Assembly: GCA_022414725.1 (NCBI GenBank)
Contig: CM039464.1
Location: forward strand, 37,867,861 to 37,931,860
Length of the DNA stretch: 64,000 nt
Direction: 5' to 3'
From: Microglena sp. YARC
Taxonomy: Eukaryota > Chlorophyta > Chlorophyceae > Chlamydomonadales > Chlamydomonadaceae
Under the pieces are notes generated by a model. It did not search any database, was not told the origin of the DNA, and was given only the letters and a program-made list of their open reading frames with translations. Positions 1 to 10,042 of the stretch are shown in pieces (the stretch's first letter is position 1; each line of letters opens with the position of its first letter). Made by a program: the position numbers and the translations under genes.

Positions 1-3
1 ACA

Positions 4-22
4 AGTCAGCTGAGGAGCGCCT
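4..22 (+). repeat. Fragment copy of PEX12 exon interior (exon decoy)
   Basis: This stretch repeats the CAGCTGAGGAGCG segment found inside the PEX12 exon at 156-177, then runs into a poly-C and CA tract. It lies on the 5' side of that exon, as the exon-edge duplicates of this window do. Its left part is cut by the window edge. Confidence 0.6.
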
Positions 23-133
23 CCTAGCACACACAGCCCCCCCCCCCCCCCCCCTACACACACACACACAAACACACACATGCCCCTCTAAAATTTCAAA
101 TTCTAATTATATCCTTGTGCTGTCCCTACCCAG

Positions 134-301
134 GCCCTAGAATGGTGGTACACCTCAGCTGAGGAGCGACTGGCCATGAGTAAGGCTCTCCCCCCTCCAC
201 CGCCGCCCCCTGTTCTGCAGCCAAGCCCAAGTGGCTTGGCCCTGCCGTCTGATCCAGCCTTGTGCCCCTTGTGCACAGAGAAGAGAACAAACCCAGCACA
301 A
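134..301 (+). CDS. PEX12: PEX12 penultimate exon (first half of RING-like domain)
   Basis: Peroxin-12 is a peroxisomal-membrane ubiquitin ligase of the PEX2/PEX10/PEX12 complex, needed to recycle the PEX5 import receptor. The exon follows acceptor CTACCCAG and ends at donor CAA|GTAAGT. It has 56 codons, phase 0 at both ends. It encodes EWWYTSAEER, a proline run, then LPSDPALCPLCTEKRTNPA, the typical end of the membrane domain, poly-Pro linker and first CxxC of plant PEX12. The next exon, 3.6 kb away at 3936, continues in phase with the second zinc-ligand pair. Earlier exons lie before the window. Identification is from memory of the family; the exon structure is seen directly. Confidence 0.9.
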
Positions 302-1414
302 GTAAGTCAGTGATTTGTTTTTCAAATCTGTAAGTGGGTTTCTTCTAGCTTTATGGTTTTAGGACTTCTCCAGGGACGGCGTTTTAGAGCTTTTTATAGC
401 TTTTTAGGGCCATTGAGGGCACACACACAAAAATTATTGGGGGGCCTTCAAAACGTATGTGACGAGGCGCACGCTGTTAATCGTCTCCGATTTGGTCGTA
501 GACCCCGAAACCGTTGAAAAAGGGAAAAAAGTGTCAGGGGGCTGAGATATGGGGGGTTCCAAAGGGGGAGGGGGGGGGGGGGGGGGGGGGGTCGAGGCCG
601 ATCTCAACATTTATTTACAACTTCTTCGTCTGTAGCCAGAATCGAACTTGCAGCACACCATCAAAAACGCCTCGACGAAAGCAATACGAATCTTCAGTCG
701 TTGCTCGACTAGACCCAGGGTGTAATTAAGTGGATGTACTGGAAGGTACATCCAGTCTGGACGCCAACCAGAACTTCACTACCAGAGCCGACGAGTTCCC
801 GACTTGGCAGTTCGAAGCTTAAGCAGCAGGAATCCGCGCTTGCTTACAGCAACGGATGAAAAGAAAGGTCAAGGTCAAGGCCAGGGCTGAGGCCGAGACT
901 AGAGCAGCCCAGGCCAAATCGCCCACCACTCGAGCAGAGGCGCCTTCCGCACCCGAGCCCTTGACCACGACAACTTGCAACATCTGCAATGCCGTGGTCC
1001 AGTGCCCTCCCAGCAACGGGGCAATCCTTAAGTCGCACCAGGCCAGCAAGCAGTGCATGGCAGCCAAGGCGTCCAAGTCTGGCATTTTCCCCCTCTCCAA
1101 GTTCTTTAAGCCACTGTCTGGTGTTCCACCAGCTGCTACATCGCTAATACTAGATGTGGCAGCCAGCACCCACTCTGCAAGCTCAGGGCTCAGAAGGGGC
1201 TTCCTGACAACCAGCCATGGCGACCCCTCCAGCCATCGTGACCCCTCCAGCCATGGTGGACCCTCCAGCCAAAGTGGCCTACCTACCACATCGGCCTCTG
1301 ACTGATGTTATTTATAAACTACACTAGCTAGTAAAAAATGTAAATGTAGATGAAACTCACTAGTTGCAGCTGAGTTGCAGCTTACCTATTATTACTGGAG
1401 TTACTTTTGTGTGT

Positions 1415-1465
<51 letters not shown>

Positions 1466-2290
1466 AACGTGATTTGTATCCTCACCCAGCACCATGTTGA
1501 ATAAAGAAGACAAATTTGAACAGGCGAGAGGTTACAGAGCAGGACTTTCGTCTTCCATTTATTGATTGTAGGACGCATATACTCATGGATATCTTTTCAA
1601 ATCAAAAATAGGAAATCTTATTCCTTTTTATTTTTTTCCTCCCAAACAAGGATCCTTATTCCGATTTGGGTCGATTTGGGTCATTTTTAGTCAATTTCAG
1701 CAAGGGGGGGGGGCAAAATCAAAAGTGAAAGACCCATCCCCAAAAAGTGCTGAGGCACCCTTCCGCAGACCCCCCCCCCCCCCCAGCTCCGGAACCCACT
1801 GCACAGTCACTATCTCAGCCACCACTTGGTGTAATGGTGTCTAATTAGGCTCATTTTACAGGGTTTTTGAAGGCCTATCCATTGAGGTTGGTCTAGAGAC
1901 CATTGGGAATGTTTGAAACATAGAAAATCATCATCATCAATGTTACATTGTTTGGTGGGGGTTGTGGGTCAGGGCCCCTTGGCCCCTAATGTTCCCACCT
2001 TCAATATTCTTCAATAATCAGGCCTTTAATCCAAGCTTCAATTAGGCATTAAATAATCAGCCAAGCACGCAAGAGAATTCTGAAGGCGCTCTAAGTTTCC
2101 GTGGTCGCCGCTAAGCAATTGTTTACCGCACTTGTCGCAGGTAGTGCCCTTTGATTGTGGGTCCATCGAATAACATCAACTAGCACTAGTCACCACAACG
2201 AAAACAGACGCACAGTAACGGGAAGGGGAAAAGAAGAATGAGGTCTCGCTCTGTACGTCGTTGTACAAGTGTTGGTTAGGGCGTTGCAAG

Positions 2291-2368
<78 letters not shown>

Positions 2369-2951
2369 CTGGATCCCCCCCCCCCCATGTGCCCTGGGCA
2401 AAACATGTGGTGGGTCTCTCCCCCAATAACATTTTTGGACTGGTATTTAGTAGAGGAACACCCTAGTTCCACTCCCATGTCATTCGGAGGGCTAGAAAAA
2501 AAGTGCCTGGAAAGTACCTAATTTTTTGAAAATGACATTTTTTCCTTGACCATCCCCTCCCCCCCCCCTTCCCCGCGGCCCCAAACTTAGGAGGACCGTT
2601 ACTTTTTTTCTTCTGGGCCAAATCAAGAAAGAAAACCGAATTCTTCATGCTCTCTATGATATCTGCAAAGTTGGACAATGGGGTCATTTTGGCTAGAAGT
2701 TGCCCCCCCCTTGAATTTCAGTAAAACAAAAAAAAACTTTTTGTGTAGGTTTGTTATTCCGGCAACTTTAATTTTAATTTTCAATTTTAATTTCAATTTT
2801 AAATTTCCCAAAACGGGGTCTCGTATTCCGATCGGAATATATTTCGGAAAAATTGATCCCTGCATATACTGTAAGTTCCTGCAGTGCAACTCATTTCCTT
2901 CCATTTCTGCCACTCTGCCACATCCCTGGACTAACTTGAGCCATTATAAAA
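302..2951 (+). other. PEX12 last intron, left part: satellites and no clear gene
   Basis: After the GTAAGT donor I see poly-G tracts (about 571-591 and 1430-1464), a (GA)n microsatellite at about 2294-2366, poly-C tracts and AT-rich unique sequence. A segment near 310-370 recurs near 14560-14640. The only ORF of note is at 856-1305. Confidence 0.6.
856..1305 (+). CDS. Uncertain 149-aa ORF with C2HC-like finger
   Basis: The ORF lies inside the PEX12 intron. It starts with a basic stretch (MKRKVKVKAR), carries a possible zinc site TCNICNAVVQC...HQASKQC, then a PIP-box-like SGIFPLSKFFKP and a Ser/Pro-rich tail with short DPSSH repeats. Fingers of this kind occur in transposon proteins. The opposite strand is also open for 156 codons, so the openness may only reflect base composition. 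I do not recognise the protein; it could be a remnant of a mobile element. Confidence 0.3.
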   Translation: MKRKVKVKARAEAETRAAQAKSPTTRAEAPSAPEPLTTTTCNICNAVVQCPPSNGAILKSHQASKQCMAAKASKSGIFPLSKFFKPLSGVPPAATSLILDVAASTHSASSGLRRGFLTTSHGDPSSHRDPSSHGGPSSQSGLPTTSASD

Positions 2952-3235
2952 GTGGGCGACGGAAGCAGTAGGCGACGGTAGCAAGGGGCGACGGGTGGGT
3001 GAAGGAGGGCAATTTGCCAATGATTTTAACCAAGCTCAGTGGGCGACGGAAGCAGTAGGCGACGGTAGCAAGGGGCGACGGGTGGGTGAAGGAGGGCAAT
3101 TTGCCAAAGATTTTAACCATAGCTCAGTGGGCGACGGAAGCAGTAGGCGACGGTAGCAAGGGGCGACGGGTGGGTGACGGAGGGCAATTTGCCAAAGATT
3201 TTAACCGTAGCTCAGTGGGCGGCGGAAGGCCAATT
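2952..3235 (+). repeat. Tandem repeat, 87-88 bp unit, three copies plus a part
   Basis: Units start with GTGGGCGACGGAAGCAG at 2952, 3039 and 3127, and a partial one at 3215. They are nearly identical, so the expansion is recent. No coding potential is seen. Confidence 0.9.
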
Positions 3236-3319
3236 CTGACTATTTTTGCAGAACCCATGGGTCGTCATGTGACGATGGAATGGAGACGCAGTGGGGACGC
3301 GTCATCGTAAAACAACAAC

Positions 3320-3935
3320 TGTGCAGCACAACCCCTCAACTTGCCACTTCTAACCAACTCCACGTGTACTGCAACCCTTGTACCTTCAACCACTTAATGC
3401 ACCACAACCCCTCAACTTGCCACTTCTAACTAACTCCATGTGTACTGCAGTTTTCCTTTCCAGGTTTTGTGTACTGCTGCCCTTGTACCTTCAACCACAT
3501 CATGAAGCACATCCCCTCAACTTGCCACTTCTAACTAACTCCATGCGTACTGCAACCCTTGTACCTTCAACCACTTCATGCACCACAACCCCTCAACTTG
3601 CCACTTAAAACCAACTCCATGTGTACTGCAACCCTTGTACCTTCAACCACTTTATGCACCACAACCCCTCAACTTGCCACTTATAACTAACTCCATGTGT
3701 ACTGCAACCCTTGTACCTTCAACCACTTCATGCACCACAAACCTTCAACTTGCCACTTCTAACTAACTCCATGTGTACTGCAACCCTTGTACCTTCAACC
3801 ACTTCATGCACCACAACCCCTCAACTTGCCACTTATAACCAACTCCATGTGTACTGCAACCCTTGTACCTTCAACCACTTCATGCACCACAACCCCTCAA
3901 CTTGCCACTTATAACCAACTCCATGTGTGTCACAG
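3320..3935 (+). repeat. 76-bp array: decoys of the 5' edge of the PEX12 last exon
   Basis: About eight copies of a 76-bp unit. Each holds TGTACTGCAACCCTTGTACC-like sequence matching the start of the real exon at 3936 (codons for GFVYCYPCIFNHIM). One copy near 3466 still has a pyrimidine tract, CCAG and an in-frame GFVYCCPCTFNH before a stop. Because 76 is not a multiple of three, all frames look open; none is an independent gene. All copies lie on the acceptor side of the exon. Confidence 0.9.
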
Positions 3936-4067
3936 GTTTCCTCTTCTGGGTTTGTGTACTGCTACCCTTGTATCTTCAACCACATCATGGAACACAATCG
4001 CTGCCCAGTATCGCTGATACCTGCCAGCCTGGAGCAAATCCGCAAGCTGTACGAAACTGCTACCTAG
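3936..4067 (+). CDS. PEX12: PEX12 last exon (second zinc-ligand pair and C-terminus)
   Basis: Acceptor TGTGTCACAG precedes 43 codons and a TAG stop. The exon reads VSSSGFVYCYPCIFNHIMEH, then RCPVSLIPASLEQIRKLY. This is the conserved end of PEX12: CxxC, RCPV and the LIPA..EQIRKLY helix. Phase 0 matches the donor at 301. Together the two exons give the CPLC...CYPC zinc module of the reduced PEX12 RING. The exon is bracketed by degraded copies of its own start (3320-3935) and its own end (4068-4960); only this copy has an acceptor and an intact frame to the stop. Confidence 0.92.
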   Translation, partial: VSSSGFVYCYPCIFNHIMEHNRCPVSLIPASLEQIRKLYETAT

Positions 4068-4960
4068 ACAAGAAGACTGGTGATGTACACATTCAGCCTA
4101 TTTGGCTTCGACAGTAAGCTACATACACAAATGCCTTGTGGCCTCTCTATGCTTGTGGCCTCTCTAGCCCAGTATCGCTGATTCCTGCCAGCCTGGAGCA
4201 AATCCGTAAGCTGTACAAAACTGCTACCTAAACAAGAAGAATGGTCGTGTACCCATTCAGACTATTTGGCTACCCCTGGAAAGCAAGCTACAGACACAAA
4301 TGCCTTGTGGCCTCTATGCAATAATTTCTGCCCAGAATCGATGATACCTGCCAGCCCGGAGTAAATCCGCAAGCTGTACTAAAACTGCTACCTAAACAAG
4401 AACAGCGGTCATGTACCCATTCAAACTATTTGGCTACCCCTGGACTGCAACATACACACACAAATGCCTTGCGGCCTCTATGCAATTTCTGACCAGAATC
4501 GTTGATACCTGCCAGCCCGGAGCATATCCGCAAGCTGTATGAAACTGCTACCTAAACAAGGAGAATGGTCGTGTAACCATTCAGACTATTTGGCTACCCC
4601 TGGACAGCAAGCTACAGACACAAATGCCCCGGGCCACTGTATGTAATTTCTGCCCAGTATTGCTGATATCTGCCAACCTTTCTAATCTATTTAATCTATC
4701 TAACACATCCGCAAGCTGTACGAAACTGCTACCTAAACAAGAAGAAATGTTTTACACGCCTTCAGCCTATGTGGCTACCCCTGGACTGCAAGCTACATAC
4801 ACAAATGCCTTGCGACCTCTGTGTGTAATTTCTGCCCAGTATCGCTGATACCTGCCCAACTGGAGCGAGTTGTGAAATCGACACCAGATGGTGGAGAGAG
4901 AGACGGGACTTTGATTTCTTAAGACAATAATTTACAGACGGGAGGCTGGACAATGTCAGC
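4068..4960 (+). repeat. ~165-bp array: decoys of the 3' edge of the PEX12 last exon
   Basis: Five further copies (from about 4171, 4333, 4492, 4650 and 4838) repeat CCCAGTATCGCTGATACCTG...CAAGCTGTACGAAACTGCTA plus 3' flank ending in ACACAAATGCCTTG. Most carry TAA where the gene has TAG. They lie downstream of the stop codon, so they lengthen the 3' UTR or flank. Confidence 0.88.
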
Positions 4961-5106
4961 CTCCATTCTACTATGAGGTTAGGTTACGGGCTGAGAGGGC
5001 GGCTAAGTCCAAGTACCGATGTACGAGGACACGCCACTGTGAGTGAGACTGACCTACCAGTCATCTAACTCTGACACAAATCCAGAAGATGTACGTATCT
5101 TATACC

Positions 5107-5209
5107 TAATGATAACGCCTGGTGGGGCGTGGTGTGAAGGGAGCCCGTCGTACGCGGGTGGGGAGCGGCCTCCTACCTCAACTGGACAAGCTACCATCGC
5201 GGTTGACGA
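5107..5209 (-). mobile_element. tRNA-derived SINE, truncated copy
   Basis: It contains the SINE 3' part (complement of CCAGGCGTTATCATTA to the CAACCGCGATGG block) but breaks off before the tRNA-like head. Same orientation as the fuller copy 75 bp downstream. Confidence 0.75.
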
Positions 5210-5281
5210 ATCTTATACCTAAACAAGAAGAACGGTCATGTATCCATTCAACCTTAATGGGTACCCCTCACCCCTGGACTG

Positions 5282-5476
5282 TAATGATAACGCCTGGTGG
5301 GGCGTGGGTCCGGTGTTAAGGGAGCCCGTCGTACGCGGGTGGGGAGCGGTCTACATCAACTGGACAAGCTACCATCGCGGTTGACAACGACCTGCAAAGC
5401 CAAGAGCGTCCGAAAGGGGAATCGAACCCCCGACTCTTCATCCCCCGACTCTTCAGCGATCTGGTCTACCACTATG
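5282..5476 (-). mobile_element. tRNA-derived SINE copy
   Basis: On the minus strand it has a tRNA-like head with an A-box-like start (damaged here) and a B-box close to GGTTCGATTCC, then the body CGCTCTTGGC...CAACCGCGATGG and the end CCAGGCGTTATCATTAC. The duplicated CCCCCGACTCTTCA is a local tandem error or change. Confidence 0.8.
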
Positions 5477-5550
5477 GACTGTAATATACATGCACAAGGC
5501 CGTGTGTGCTCTAGCCTGTACGTAATTTTGCCCGCAGCTTTTTGGGGCTC

Positions 5551-5674
5551 AAATGCGGTATGGTCCAGACCCGGTGGTTCAGGTTTCGGCCACCGGAGTT
5601 CGAGCCCCGCTGCCGGAAGACGGCGGGTGGTTTCTCGAGTCCGACTTTAGGGCGGTGTTGTTTCACTGCTAGGA
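5551..5674 (+). repeat. Dispersed repeat with B-box-like motif, copy 1
   Basis: About 120 bp, nearly repeated at 7001-7123. It holds GAGTTCGAGCCCCGC, resembling a Pol III B box, and ends TTTCACTGCTAGGAC. It could be the head of another SINE. The sequence after it (ACATGAGCCCCTTGTAAT) is the same host repeat into which the LINE at 7389 inserted. Confidence 0.7.
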
Positions 5675-5839
5675 CATGAGCCCCTTGTAATCTTTCTTTC
5701 AAATGCAGATTTGTTTTGAAATTGCTCGTGTCTCAAGAAGCAGATTTTGAAACAGGTTGCAAACTTGCGTCTTGAAAAGCAGATTTGGGGGTCTTTTATT
5801 CTGAACAACCCTGGTCACGACCGAGTGGGTCAGGGTAAG

Positions 5840-6261
5840 ACTTTATGGCGAAGCACCCTCTTCAAGGGGGCGGGCGGTTACCCATTTGTCCGTCCGACCA
5901 TACCCATCCGTCTGACCGAGACGAAGCCTGACACTTCAGCCATCGGGTCTCGTAAAATAAAATGAAAATATAAACATCCAAGAATTGTCACAATGACCTC
6001 TAAGGACGTGCGTGTCCAATGGAATTAGGACCGGATCGTAAGTATGCGGAGCTCGATCCAACATCGTATCTAGACACCAGTTACCGTGCCGGTCGACGAC
6101 CCTCCGGACGGGCCCAAGCGCACTCAAGGGGGGTCGAACCCTGCACCTGCCTCGATATTTCCCCTTTGCTCTGAACGGTCTCGTAACTAACTCGTTTCCG
6201 TTGCCACCTGTCGCTCCGTCGCGAACAGTTCCCGCCATTTTTTTGCAGCGACGCTGCATAG
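5840..6261 (-). repeat. GGCGGAG-ended palindromic repeat, copy 1 (interrupted)
   Basis: It runs from TATGGCGAAG through the AAGGGGGCGGGC block and GCCTGACACTTCAGCC to the palindrome GCAGCGACGCTGC. It is in the reverse of the 44635 copy. About 230 bp of foreign sequence (5950-6179) interrupts it. Confidence 0.75.
5950..6179 (-). mobile_element. Possible SINE-like insert within the palindromic repeat
   Basis: This segment is absent from the other copies of the family. On the minus strand it contains GGGTTCGACCCC, a good B-box match, near the centre. No flanking duplication could be confirmed by eye. Confidence 0.4.
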
Positions 6262-6269
6262 AGTATGTG

Positions 6270-7000
6270 AGTTACATTACATTACATTACATTACATTAC
6301 ATTACATTACATTACATTACATTACATTACATTACATTACATGTTAAAGTCTACTTGACACCGCGAGGGTGTATGAGACTCTGTGCTTTAAACAAAAAGA
6401 AAAAGCACCCACAAAGCAAAAAACCCCATTACATCAGGGGTGTGTCGAGGACAAACAAACCAAACTCCCAACCACCGATTTGGTGGCGTAGGTATTAAAC
6501 CCCTTAGAGCAGGACCCAGATCTCAACCACTTACAGTGGCGGAGGTAAGAAGCTAACAAATGAGAAGTCACAAGAAGAAAAAAAAGGGATAATAAATTAC
6601 GGTGCCACTAAGCAGTCCAGGGCTTCCTGTCTTGCTCTTCTACAAGTAGAAAGATAGTCGGCTAGGTTGCTCCAAAAAGACTTAGTGCCATTTCCATTCA
6701 TAAAGGTTCTGAATGTGGAATCGCAGAATTCCACATTCCATACGGTTAAGTCGGTATCCTCATGGACATGCCTATAAATATCTGTAAACAGATTCTGGCA
6801 GCGGAGGCGAATATCATTATAAAAAGGGCACTCAAACATATGCATTTCATCCTCAGGTTTTTGGAACCCACACATTTGACAGTGTCTCATTGAGCGAGGG
6901 ATGTGTGCTCTATCCACCACCCTCATTATTTCTGTGTTCAGCCAATGGGAACCCAGAGAGTATGTCACAATATCCTTTCTCTCATAGAGCCCAGTCTGGA
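6270..7000 (-). mobile_element. 5'-truncated LINE (family A) with (TAATG)n tail
   Basis: Read on the minus strand, the end of a LINE ORF is followed by a 3' UTR and a perfect pentanucleotide tail (CATTA on the plus strand, about 6271-6341). The same ORF end, UTR and tail recur on the plus strand at 9370-9800, so the two copies form an inverted repeat around the other LINE. Shared 3' end and ragged 5' end fit target-primed reverse transcription. Confidence 0.8.
6597..7000 (-). pseudogene. LINE family A ORF2 C-terminus with zinc knuckle
   Basis: The frame is open from about 7000 and reads GLYERKDIVTYSLGSHWL, then RHCQMCGFQKPEDEMHMFEC, then WSNLADYLSTCRRARQEALD to the stop at 6597. The CxxC...H...C arrangement followed by PFYNDIR is typical of the region after the reverse transcriptase of LINE or RVT proteins. 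Only the last 130 or so codons remain, so it cannot act alone. Confidence 0.7.
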
Positions 7001-7123
7001 GGGCGATATGGTCCAGACCCTGTCGTTAAGGCTTCCGCGACAGGAGTTTGAGCCCCGCTGCTGGAAGACCGCGGGTGGTTTCTCGAGTCCGACTTTAGGG
7101 CGGTGTTGTTTCACTGCTAGGAC
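7001..7123 (+). repeat. Dispersed repeat with B-box-like motif, copy 2
   Basis: Close match to 5551-5674, from ATATGGTCCAGACCC to TTTCACTGCTAGGAC. It abuts the 5' end of the family A LINE. Confidence 0.7.
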
Positions 7124-7378
7124 TTCAAAACAAATGCGATAACAATCGCACAATTAAATTATCATCACAGCTAAGATGATGATTTAATAATATTGTAGAA
7201 TTTTAATTATTACCGTAGCACGAACCCAGGGCCCCCGACGGTTAAACGATTGTTTGGGGCTCAGTTAATCAGTGCTTGTTCTTCTCAAGCCCTTCCTATA
7301 CGGTTGGGCAAGTCCATTTAGCCTATGTGGCCTACCCCTGGACTGTAATATACATACATACATACGTAGGACATGAGC

Positions 7379-7388
7379 CCCTTGTAAT
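7379..7388. repeat. Target-site duplication of LINE, left copy
   Basis: CCCTTGTAAT here is repeated exactly at 10033-10042. The uninterrupted host sequence is visible at about 5676-5695, where CCCTTGTAAT runs straight into CTTTCTTTC, as it does (ATTTCTTTC) after 10042. Confidence 0.9.
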
Positions 7389-7653
7389 TGAAATTGAAAT
7401 TGAAATTGTTACATCGTGTAATACCGTTACTCACAGGACGTGAAGTTAAGGACACCATAGCGTAAGCCGGAGCTAGCTATAGTCACCGTAGGGCCACCTC
7501 AGTAAAAAGAATCACCACTGATGCCTGACCGGCAGGCACCGTGGCTACATCATGCCGGCGCAGCTTAATACGGGGGTTTTTCACCCCGGTTGGGAAGCAC
7601 CAGCACAAAGCAGCTGGCAAGACAAAACCTGGGGGGGGGGCACGGTCTGTGTG

Positions 7654-8868
7654 CTAGTCCACGGGTATCGACCCGGGGTGTGCTTCCATGAAACGTCTGC
7701 ACTGTAAAATACTCTGAAAGCTAGTGATGGTGTGGGAGTGGACTTTGTCCGCCAGTTTAAGGGCACACGGTCTCTTAAGTCCAAGTGTGGTCATAGAAGT
7801 CAAAACAGAGGTTGGAATAGTACCAGTTGTTCCAACGGCGATAACTTCGTAGTGAACGAGGTATCCAGCCGATCTAAGGCCATTTACTATTTCAACATGC
7901 TGGGCGTGTTTAGTGATAAACTTAGTAGCATGGTTGGTATCAGAGCAGTATCCAAGCTCAAGAACCCAGAGTTCTTTATCAGCCATACAGGTAGGAGAGT
8001 CTATGTCAGGTAGGACGGCGAGGTCAGGTCTCATTATCTTCCAGTCCTCTACAGTAATAGTGGAGGGGCGTAGCCAGTCAGGGAGACGTTTGCCCAGGAC
8101 CCCCCTGGGGAGGTCCTCTTCCTTGCCAGCGTCCATGATCATTCTGCGGGATCCCAGGGCTCCGGTGCAAATGGCCTTGTGGATGAGTCGCACTGCGGCG
8201 TCATGTCTCCTGATATAGAGCCCCTTGAAAGTCCGGTGTGTGCAGCCCGCCAGGATGTGGCCCGCTCCGTCCTCACAGGTGTGGCAGATGGGGCATAGGG
8301 AGTTCGTGGGTGGGTGAGTGCTGGTAATATAAGGGAGTTTCCAGCGGAATGCAAGTTTACGGTTCCACAGTCTACCCCAGCGGGCTTTAAGGATGTGGAA
8401 TTTAGTTTTATGTTGGATAAGGGTTGAGGTCCAAAATTTGTTACTTGCATGGGGAAGTTGGTGGGGAGTGTTATCAGCCCAGGTGGTTGCACAAATCCCT
8501 TTAAGAGGGTGTTGGCCAAGGTGGCAGCTAGTGGGCAGGTTAGAGGTGATACCTTGTGCAAGGTTAGGTGCTGGGATGCGTGGGGGAATATCTCCCATGG
8601 ATGTGCGAGGAGGTTGAACTGTGGGCCAGTAGACATTGTGGCGGGGGGTTTCCCCAGTGTTGTCAGTAAAAGTGGTGGAGGCAGGGTGCTCAGCTGCCTT
8701 GCGTGCCAGAATTTCTGCCCTGTCATTTCCAAGGATACCTGTGTGGGAGCGGACTTTACAAAGAGTGGTGTGGGAGCCATGCAGGATGCGTTGAATGAGG
8801 TGTTTTTGAATTGATTGCAGTAGTTCGGTATGAATAGAAGAGGTTGTTGTGATAGGGTCATGAATCAT
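7654..8868 (-). pseudogene. LINE ORF: end of RNase H, CCHC zinc site, PD-(D/E)xK-like endonuclease
   Basis: The 404-codon frame begins within RNase H: KVRSHTGILGNDRAEILARK carries the last catalytic Asp (GND). Then comes CPICHTCEDGAGHILAGC (C-x2-C-x8-H-x4-C), and near the end MRPDLAVLPDI followed by ELWVLELGYCSD and a KFITKHAQH helix, resembling the RPDL...V(D/E)V...K pattern of R2-type endonucleases. The N-terminal half of RNase H is in another frame upstream (8865-9369); the break falls on a run of seven T (8868-8874). The endonuclease call is tentative. Confidence 0.7.
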
Positions 8869-9369
8869 TTTTTTATAAGTTGAAGAGAGCAGAGGCTGTC
8901 TGTATGTAGTGTAAGAGATTTGTCACAGTCAATATTGAGAAGGGCTTGGTGGATGGCTACCAGTTCTGCCCTGTTGTTAGTTTTGGTGGCCCCTATTCCC
9001 CCAGGGTTGATGATGTAGCTTTGTCCAGCAGACGGGACATATACTGCAGCACCTATTTTGCTAGAGTGCCCTGGTTTACCTTTTATTAGTCTACCATCTG
9101 TGTAGACCTGAAGGCCTGAGGAGGGGGTAGCTAGGTGGAGACATGGGTGAGTAGTGGTAAGAAGAGAGGGAGGAGGGTGTTGGTGGAGTAGAGGTCGCCG
9201 GGGTTTTTTGACAAGAGATTTGAGTTTCCGTGGGTAGGTAATTACTATGTCAGAGGAGGTACTAGTGGGAGGTGGTGTGATAGTCGAGGGCTCCCAAGAT
9301 GAGGAGAGGCTTTGCATGTAGTAGGTCCAGTGGTTAATAAAACCTTGGAGTTTAGGAAAGTAGGTAGCT
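8865..9369 (-). pseudogene. LINE ORF: N-terminal half of RNase H
   Basis: The frame reads INHWTYYMQSLSSSW, a Pro-rich linker, LQVYTDGRLIKGKPG (catalytic Asp), NNRAELVAIHQALLNI (catalytic Glu) and LTLHTDSLCSLQLIKK (Asp), then stops at the A/T homopolymer. The next segment continues in another frame with the remaining RNase H motifs. The upstream end is cut by the inserted family A LINE. Confidence 0.75.
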
Positions 9370-9800
9370 TAACCGTATGGAATGTGGAATTCTGCGATTC
9401 CACATTCAGAACCTTTATGAATGGAAATGGCACTAAGTCTTTTTGGAGCAACCTAGCCGACTATCTTTCTACTTGTAGAAGAGCAAGACAGGAAGCCCTG
9501 GACTGCTTAGTGGCACCGTAATTTATCATCCCTTTTTTCTTCTTCTTGTGACTTCTCATTTGTTAGCTTCTTACCTCCGCCACTGTAAGTGGTTGAGATC
9601 TGGGTCCGGCTCTAAGGGGTTTAATACCTACGCCACCAAAACGGTGGTTGGGAGTTTGGTTTGTTTGTCCTCGACACACCCCTGATGTAATGGGGTTTTT
9701 TGCTTTGTGGGTGCTTTTTCTTTTTGTTTAAAGCACAGAGTCTCATACACCCTCGCGGTGTCAAGTAGACTTTAACATGTAATGTAATGTAATGTAATGT
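9370..9800 (+). mobile_element. LINE family A 3' end inserted in the other LINE
   Basis: It carries the last 50 or so codons of the family A ORF (WSNLADYLSTCRRARQEAL), the same 3' UTR as 6271-6600 in reverse orientation, and a tail of AATGT repeats (about 9776-9800). It splits the minus-strand LINE ORF, so it arrived later. No convincing target duplication is visible. Confidence 0.85.
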
Positions 9801-10032
9801 TGGCTGTGGGGGTTGCATATAAGGATGGGGTGCAGTTTTTGGGTGGAGGGTGGAGTGTGAGATTTGCTGCCAAGCCAGATTTCAGAGGTAGTATACAATT
9901 CAGACTGTGGTCTAGAGACAATATAGTGAATCCATGAGTGGTGGAGGAGAGTTTTGTAGGGGGCAGCAAGGTCGTCAGGAAGGAGCATCAGGGAGCAGGT
10001 AGGGCTGAGAATATTTTCAGCATGGTCAGAGA
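9801..10032 (-). pseudogene. LINE ORF: segment 3' of the reverse transcriptase core
   Basis: The minus strand is open as LLPDDLAAPYKTLLHHSW, then YTTSEIWLGSKS, up to the inserted element. Resuming at 9369 gives the FPKLQGFINHWTYYMQ frame. It is probably the linker between reverse transcriptase and RNase H. No YxDD box is present, so the catalytic core was lost by 5' truncation. Confidence 0.5.
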
Positions 10033-10042
10033 CCCTTGTAAT
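10033..10042. repeat. Target-site duplication of LINE, right copy
   Basis: CCCTTGTAAT, identical to 7379-7388, marks the 5' boundary of the truncated LINE. Confidence 0.9.

Larger units (their letters stand above)
7389..10032 (-). mobile_element. 5'-truncated LINE with RNase H, CCHC and restriction-like endonuclease regions
   Basis: A minus-strand non-LTR element flanked by a 10-bp target duplication. Its 3' end (low coordinates) is a short (AATTTC)n tail at about 7389-7410. Going 5', it has an ORF with a possible endonuclease and CCHC region, an RNase H domain, then the end of the reverse transcriptase region, where it is truncated. A 430-bp piece of another LINE (9370-9800) sits inside it in the opposite orientation. 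The domain order recalls the Dualen/RandI LINEs of Chlamydomonas; that comparison is from memory. Confidence 0.85.

Noticed and set aside
3378..4117. Several 60-85-codon ORFs over the 76-bp array
   Set aside because: Degraded copies of the PEX12 exon read in shifting frames.
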